Part shown: piece by piece, positions 61,429-64,000 of the stretch
How the letters are laid out: each line of letters starts with the position of its first letter
Position numbering within the stretch: the first letter of the stretch is position 1
NCBI RefSeq assembly: GCF_012328925.1
Contig: NZ_JAAXLS010000002.1
Location: 596,787-660,786, forward strand
Source of the DNA: Amycolatopsis acididurans
Lineage (GTDB): Bacteria > Actinomycetota > Actinomycetes > Mycobacteriales > Pseudonocardiaceae
DNA length: 64,000 nt
Direction: 5' to 3'
Program-made: the position numbers and the translations under genes
The notes under the pieces: generated by a model
What the model saw: only the letters and a program-made list of their open reading frames with translations
Told to the model about the DNA's origin: nothing
Database searches by the model: none

Positions 61429-63171
61429 ATGCGAAAGCCCGCACGCGCGCTCGCCGTCACCGGCGCGATCCTGGCCGCCACGCTCGCCGTGACGGTGCCG
61501 CCGCTGGCCGCCACCCCGGCCGCCGAGGCGGCGAAGCCCACCGTTGCCCACACCGGCGCGCAGACGAAGTCGCTGCCCGCACCGCCTCCGCCGGCACAGG
61601 TCGTGCCCACCGCTCGGGTGCTGCAGGCCGCCTCGACGACCACCACAGCAGGCACCAACGGGTCAGGTGCGCCGGGCGCCAACGCGAACCAGCGCACCCT
61701 GATCCTTTACGACACCACCAACTCCTGGGGCTGGCTCGGCGAGGCGTACGCGGCCGAAGCGGGAAACCTCGCCTCACACGGAAGCGCCTACACGATGCAT
61801 CCGGTGGCGTCCTACCAGGCCGGAGAGCTCGCCGGATACACCGGCGTGATCTACATCGGGTCCACCTACGACGAGCCGATACCGGTCGCCTTCCTCGACG
61901 ACGTGCTCGGCGGCACCAAACCGGTGCTGTGGATGGCCGACAACATCTGGCAGCTCACCGCGCGCGCCGGGGACTTCGCGACGCGCTACGGCTGGACGTG
62001 GACCCAGTTCGACTTCGCCACGACCCCGACCGTGACCTACAAGAACGTCGCGTTGCAGCGCAGCGCGCTGGCCGCGCCTTCCGGTCTGCTGACCACGACG
62101 GTCACCGATCCCGCGAAGGTGAGCGTGCTCGCCACCGCCACCCGCGCCGACGGCACGACAGAACCGTGGGCCGTCCGCAGCGGAACGCTGACCTATGTCG
62201 CGGAAATCCCGTTCAGCTACGTGGGCCCGCTCGACCGGTACTTCGCCGCGGCCGATCTCGTCGGGCAGATCGCCAACCCGGCCACCCCGGCGCGCAAGCG
62301 GGCTCTGGTGCGGCTGGAGGACGTCAGCCCCGGTGACGACCCGAACGAGCTGCAGCAGGTCGTGAACTACCTGTCCGGACAGCACATCCCGTTCACCATC
62401 GGTGTGATCCCGCAGTACCTCGACCCGAACGGGTACTACGACAACGGCAAACCGGTCAGCACGTCGCTTGCTCAGGCGCCCGCGCTGGTGAAGGTTCTCA
62501 AGGACGCCCAGACCAAGGGCGGGACCATCATCATGCACGGCTACACGCACCAGTACGCCAACGTCGCCAATCCCTACGACGGAGTCACCGCGGACGATTT
62601 CGAGTTCTACACCGCACACGTCGACGCCTCGAACGCGGTCGTCTACGACGGACCCGTGCCGGTGGACTCCGCGGCGTGGGCACAACAGCGCATCACGGCG
62701 GGCAAGGCGGGATTCACCGCGGCCGGGCTGGCCGTGCCGACCGTGTTCGAGACCCCGCACTACGCGGCCTCGGCAACGGACTACAGCGTCTTCGCGCAGA
62801 ACTTCGGCACCCGCTACGAGCGCGGGCTGTACTTCGCCGGCTGGTGCCCGTCGGGCGCGTGCGGTACCGGCACCCCCGACTACTCCAAGATGTACGGCCA
62901 GTACTTCCCTTACCTGGTGCGGGACATCTACGGCAGCGTCGTCGTGCCGGAGGATCTCGGCAACGTCGAACCCGTGCCCTACAACACCAATCCGGCGCGG
63001 CTGCCCGCGGACATCCTCGCCAGCGCGAAGGCGGTCGGCGTGGTCCAGGACGGGGTGCAGAGCTTCTTCTACCACCCGTATCTCGGCACGAGCTATCTCA
63101 AGCAGATCGTGAGCGGGCTGAAGTCCATGGGCTACACCTTCGTCCCGGCCGGCACGGTGGCCGCCGGATGA
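61429..63171 (+). CDS. Secreted DUF2334 / polysaccharide deacetylase-like protein
   Basis: A 580-residue exported protein. The ATG at 61429 is preferred because GTGGAGGCAACACC precedes it; an ATG at 61411 overlapping the wecB stop is the alternative. After a signal peptide and a Thr/Pro linker (to about residue 85), a receptor-like domain precedes a DUF2334 deacetylase-type barrel: ALVRLEDVSPGDDPNEL (metal Asp), IIMHGYTHQYANV (metal His pair) and FETPHYAAS. This family is often encoded with PNAG-type or other secreted glycan systems and probably de-N-acetylates or modifies the polymer outside the cell. Confidence 0.78.
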   Translation: MRKPARALAVTGAILAATLAVTVPPLAATPAAEAAKPTVAHTGAQTKSLPAPPPPAQVVPTARVLQAASTTTTAGTNGSGAPGANANQRTLILYDTTNSWGWLGEAYAAEAGNLASHGSAYTMHPVASYQAGELAGYTGVIYIGSTYDEPIPVAFLDDVLGGTKPVLWMADNIWQLTARAGDFATRYGWTWTQFDFATTPTVTYKNVALQRSALAAPSGLLTTTVTDPAKVSVLATATRADGTTEPWAVRSGTLTYVAEIPFSYVGPLDRYFAAADLVGQIANPATPARKRALVRLEDVSPGDDPNELQQVVNYLSGQHIPFTIGVIPQYLDPNGYYDNGKPVSTSLAQAPALVKVLKDAQTKGGTIIMHGYTHQYANVANPYDGVTADDFEFYTAHVDASNAVVYDGPVPVDSAAWAQQRITAGKAGFTAAGLAVPTVFETPHYAASATDYSVFAQNFGTRYERGLYFAGWCPSGACGTGTPDYSKMYGQYFPYLVRDIYGSVVVPEDLGNVEPVPYNTNPARLPADILASAKAVGVVQDGVQSFFYHPYLGTSYLKQIVSGLKSMGYTFVPAGTVAAG

Positions 63172-63776
63172 TGGCACGGATCGCCGCCGCCACGCTCGCC
63201 GTGGCGGCGGCGCTCACCGCGTGTGGCGCCGCCGCGGACGGCGGCTGGACGGTGACCGTCTACTACACGGCCGTCGAGTCGTTCCACCACGAGCAGGCAC
63301 AAACCGTTCAGGGCTGCCTCCAGCTCGACTGTGACAACGGTCATAACTCACTCGGGCAGTATCCGGCCGGCTTCGTGGCCGCGGTCCACGACGAGGGAAC
63401 CGGCCTCATCACCGACGGGCCGCACGCCGGGCGCTACCTGAACTGGTCGTCCGATTCGGGGTACTGGCTCGACACCGCCGCACGGGACAGCAACGGCCGC
63501 CCGCTGGAGCCGTTCGTCTCGGCGGCGGCCGACGGCGTCGCCGACGGCACACCGGTCCGGATCACCGGATGCGGCACCCTCGACGACGGCACCGCGGTCC
63601 CGGCGGCGGTGTGCGCGCGACTGTCGCAGGCGAACTGGCGGATCCGGGACGAGTTCACCCCCGGCCTCGGCGGCACCGGCCACCTCGACGTCTACATCGG
63701 ACAGGAGACCGGGCCCGCCTTCACCAGCCGGCCCGACTACGTGACCCTGCGAAGAGCCACGGTGGTCGTCGGCTGA
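63168..63776 (+). CDS. Small exported lipoprotein, unknown function
   Basis: A 202-residue lipoprotein (ATG at 63168 or 63171): hydrophobic helix, lipobox LTAC, then a soluble beta-rich domain (TVYYTAVESFHHEQ; GPHAGRYLNWSSDSGYWLDTAARDSNGRPL; DGTPVRITGCG; GTGHLDVYIGQETG). It overlaps the DUF2334 gene, so it belongs to the same export unit. The central part has a faint resemblance to double-psi barrel (3D/RlpA) proteins that bind cell-wall glycans, not enough for a call. Confidence 0.65.
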   Translation: MMARIAAATLAVAAALTACGAAADGGWTVTVYYTAVESFHHEQAQTVQGCLQLDCDNGHNSLGQYPAGFVAAVHDEGTGLITDGPHAGRYLNWSSDSGYWLDTAARDSNGRPLEPFVSAAADGVADGTPVRITGCGTLDDGTAVPAAVCARLSQANWRIRDEFTPGLGGTGHLDVYIGQETGPAFTSRPDYVTLRRATVVVG

Positions 63777-63853
63777 GTACTGGCGATGAAGCTAAACTGG
63801 TATCGAGAACTGACCCTCCGTGCACGGACAAGGACTTGTGGAGGTGTGGTGCC

Positions 63854-64000
63854 GTGCCCGGTAGCGACGCTGACGAGCGCCCGACGCCGCCGATGCGGGA
63901 GACGCTGTCGCAGTTGCGGCTGAACGAGCTCCTGCACGAGGTCCAGGACCGCGTCGGGCAGCTGGCCGAGTCCCGCGACCAACTGGACCAGCTGCTGGAA
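63854..64000 (+). CDS. DevS/DosT-like GAF sensor histidine kinase, 3'-truncated
   Basis: Only the first 49 codons are in the window. GTG at 63854 follows TGTGGAGGTGTGG. The segment METLSQLRLNELLHEVQDRVGQLAESRDQLDQLLE (shown here from the Met-Arg at codons 14-15 with Arg omitted) closely matches the helix that precedes the first GAF domain of DevS/DosT haem sensors of actinobacteria. Whether haem ligands follow cannot be seen. A DevR partner would be expected nearby outside the window. Confidence 0.7.
   Translation, partial: MPGSDADERPTPPMRETLSQLRLNELLHEVQDRVGQLAESRDQLDQLLE

Noticed and set aside
1..64000. CRISPR array, tRNA, rRNA, insertion sequence or prophage
   Set aside because: No repeat-spacer pattern, cloverleaf-like element, transposase, integrase or phage structural gene was recognised by reading both strands.

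Overview
The window comes from a high-GC (about 70%) actinomycete, most likely a member of the Pseudonocardiales such as Amycolatopsis. The pointers are frequent GTG starts, ATGA/GTGA stop-start overlaps, a conservon, several F420-type luciferase-like monooxygenases, and gene blocks whose order recalls mycobacterial loci (hycQ-hycE; GMC oxidoreductase / hypothetical / FadR-type GntR). The genus is inferred. No rRNA, tRNA, CRISPR array, transposase or phage gene was recognised. Nearly all sequence is coding; the only gene-free stretch over 300 bases is 59865-60205.

Layout. 1-2.4 kb: end of a membrane-bound hydrogenase-like (Hyc/Hyf) operon whose catalytic subunit has lost all nickel-binding cysteines. 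2.4-3.5 kb: a small protein and a weakly malic-enzyme-like protein. 3.5-9.4 kb (minus): a double-domain Lrp regulator, MmgE/PrpD dehydratase, isocitrate-lyase-family lyase, a LeuC/LeuD-type pair and an MBL hydrolase, together resembling a methylcitrate or 2,3-dimethylmalate type route. 9.4-13.2 kb: a conservon (CvnA-D). 13.4-18.1 kb: rhodanese, then a GMC oxidoreductase / hypothetical / GntR operon. 18.1-24.4 kb: UPF0104 membrane protein, lactate permease, and two secreted proteins (CocE-like hydrolase, Asp-box propeller). 24.4-39.1 kb: a catabolic island with P450, ferredoxin and reductase, three LLM oxidoreductases, an EthD protein, acyl-CoA synthetase, a two-component system, an intradiol dioxygenase, a FAD monooxygenase and LysR, IclR and winged-helix regulators.

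39.2-47.7 kb carries a class A PBP, CtaG, a copper-type P1B-ATPase, a ClC antiporter, MarR and a tautomerase. The intergenic DNA here contains five copies of a TTGC-N5-GCAA type palindrome, the best a perfect 29-bp palindrome in front of marR. This looks like a compact local MarR regulon, and I consider it the most interesting structure in the window.

47.8-55.9 kb: a KimA-like APC permease, a peroxiredoxin, an ArsR-acetyltransferase fusion with two vicinal cysteine pairs, and a complete arginine deiminase operon (permease-arcA-arcB-arcC). 55.9-63.8 kb: a divergent exopolysaccharide locus. One arm encodes a small membrane protein, a processive GT2 synthase, GlmS and a lipoprotein; the other encodes UDP-GlcNAc 2-epimerase, a DUF2334 deacetylase-like protein and a lipoprotein. 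The shared 341-base promoter region holds a DasR (dre)-like site, so the locus may make an amino-sugar polymer under GlcNAc control. The window ends in the first 49 codons of a DevS/DosT-like GAF sensor kinase.
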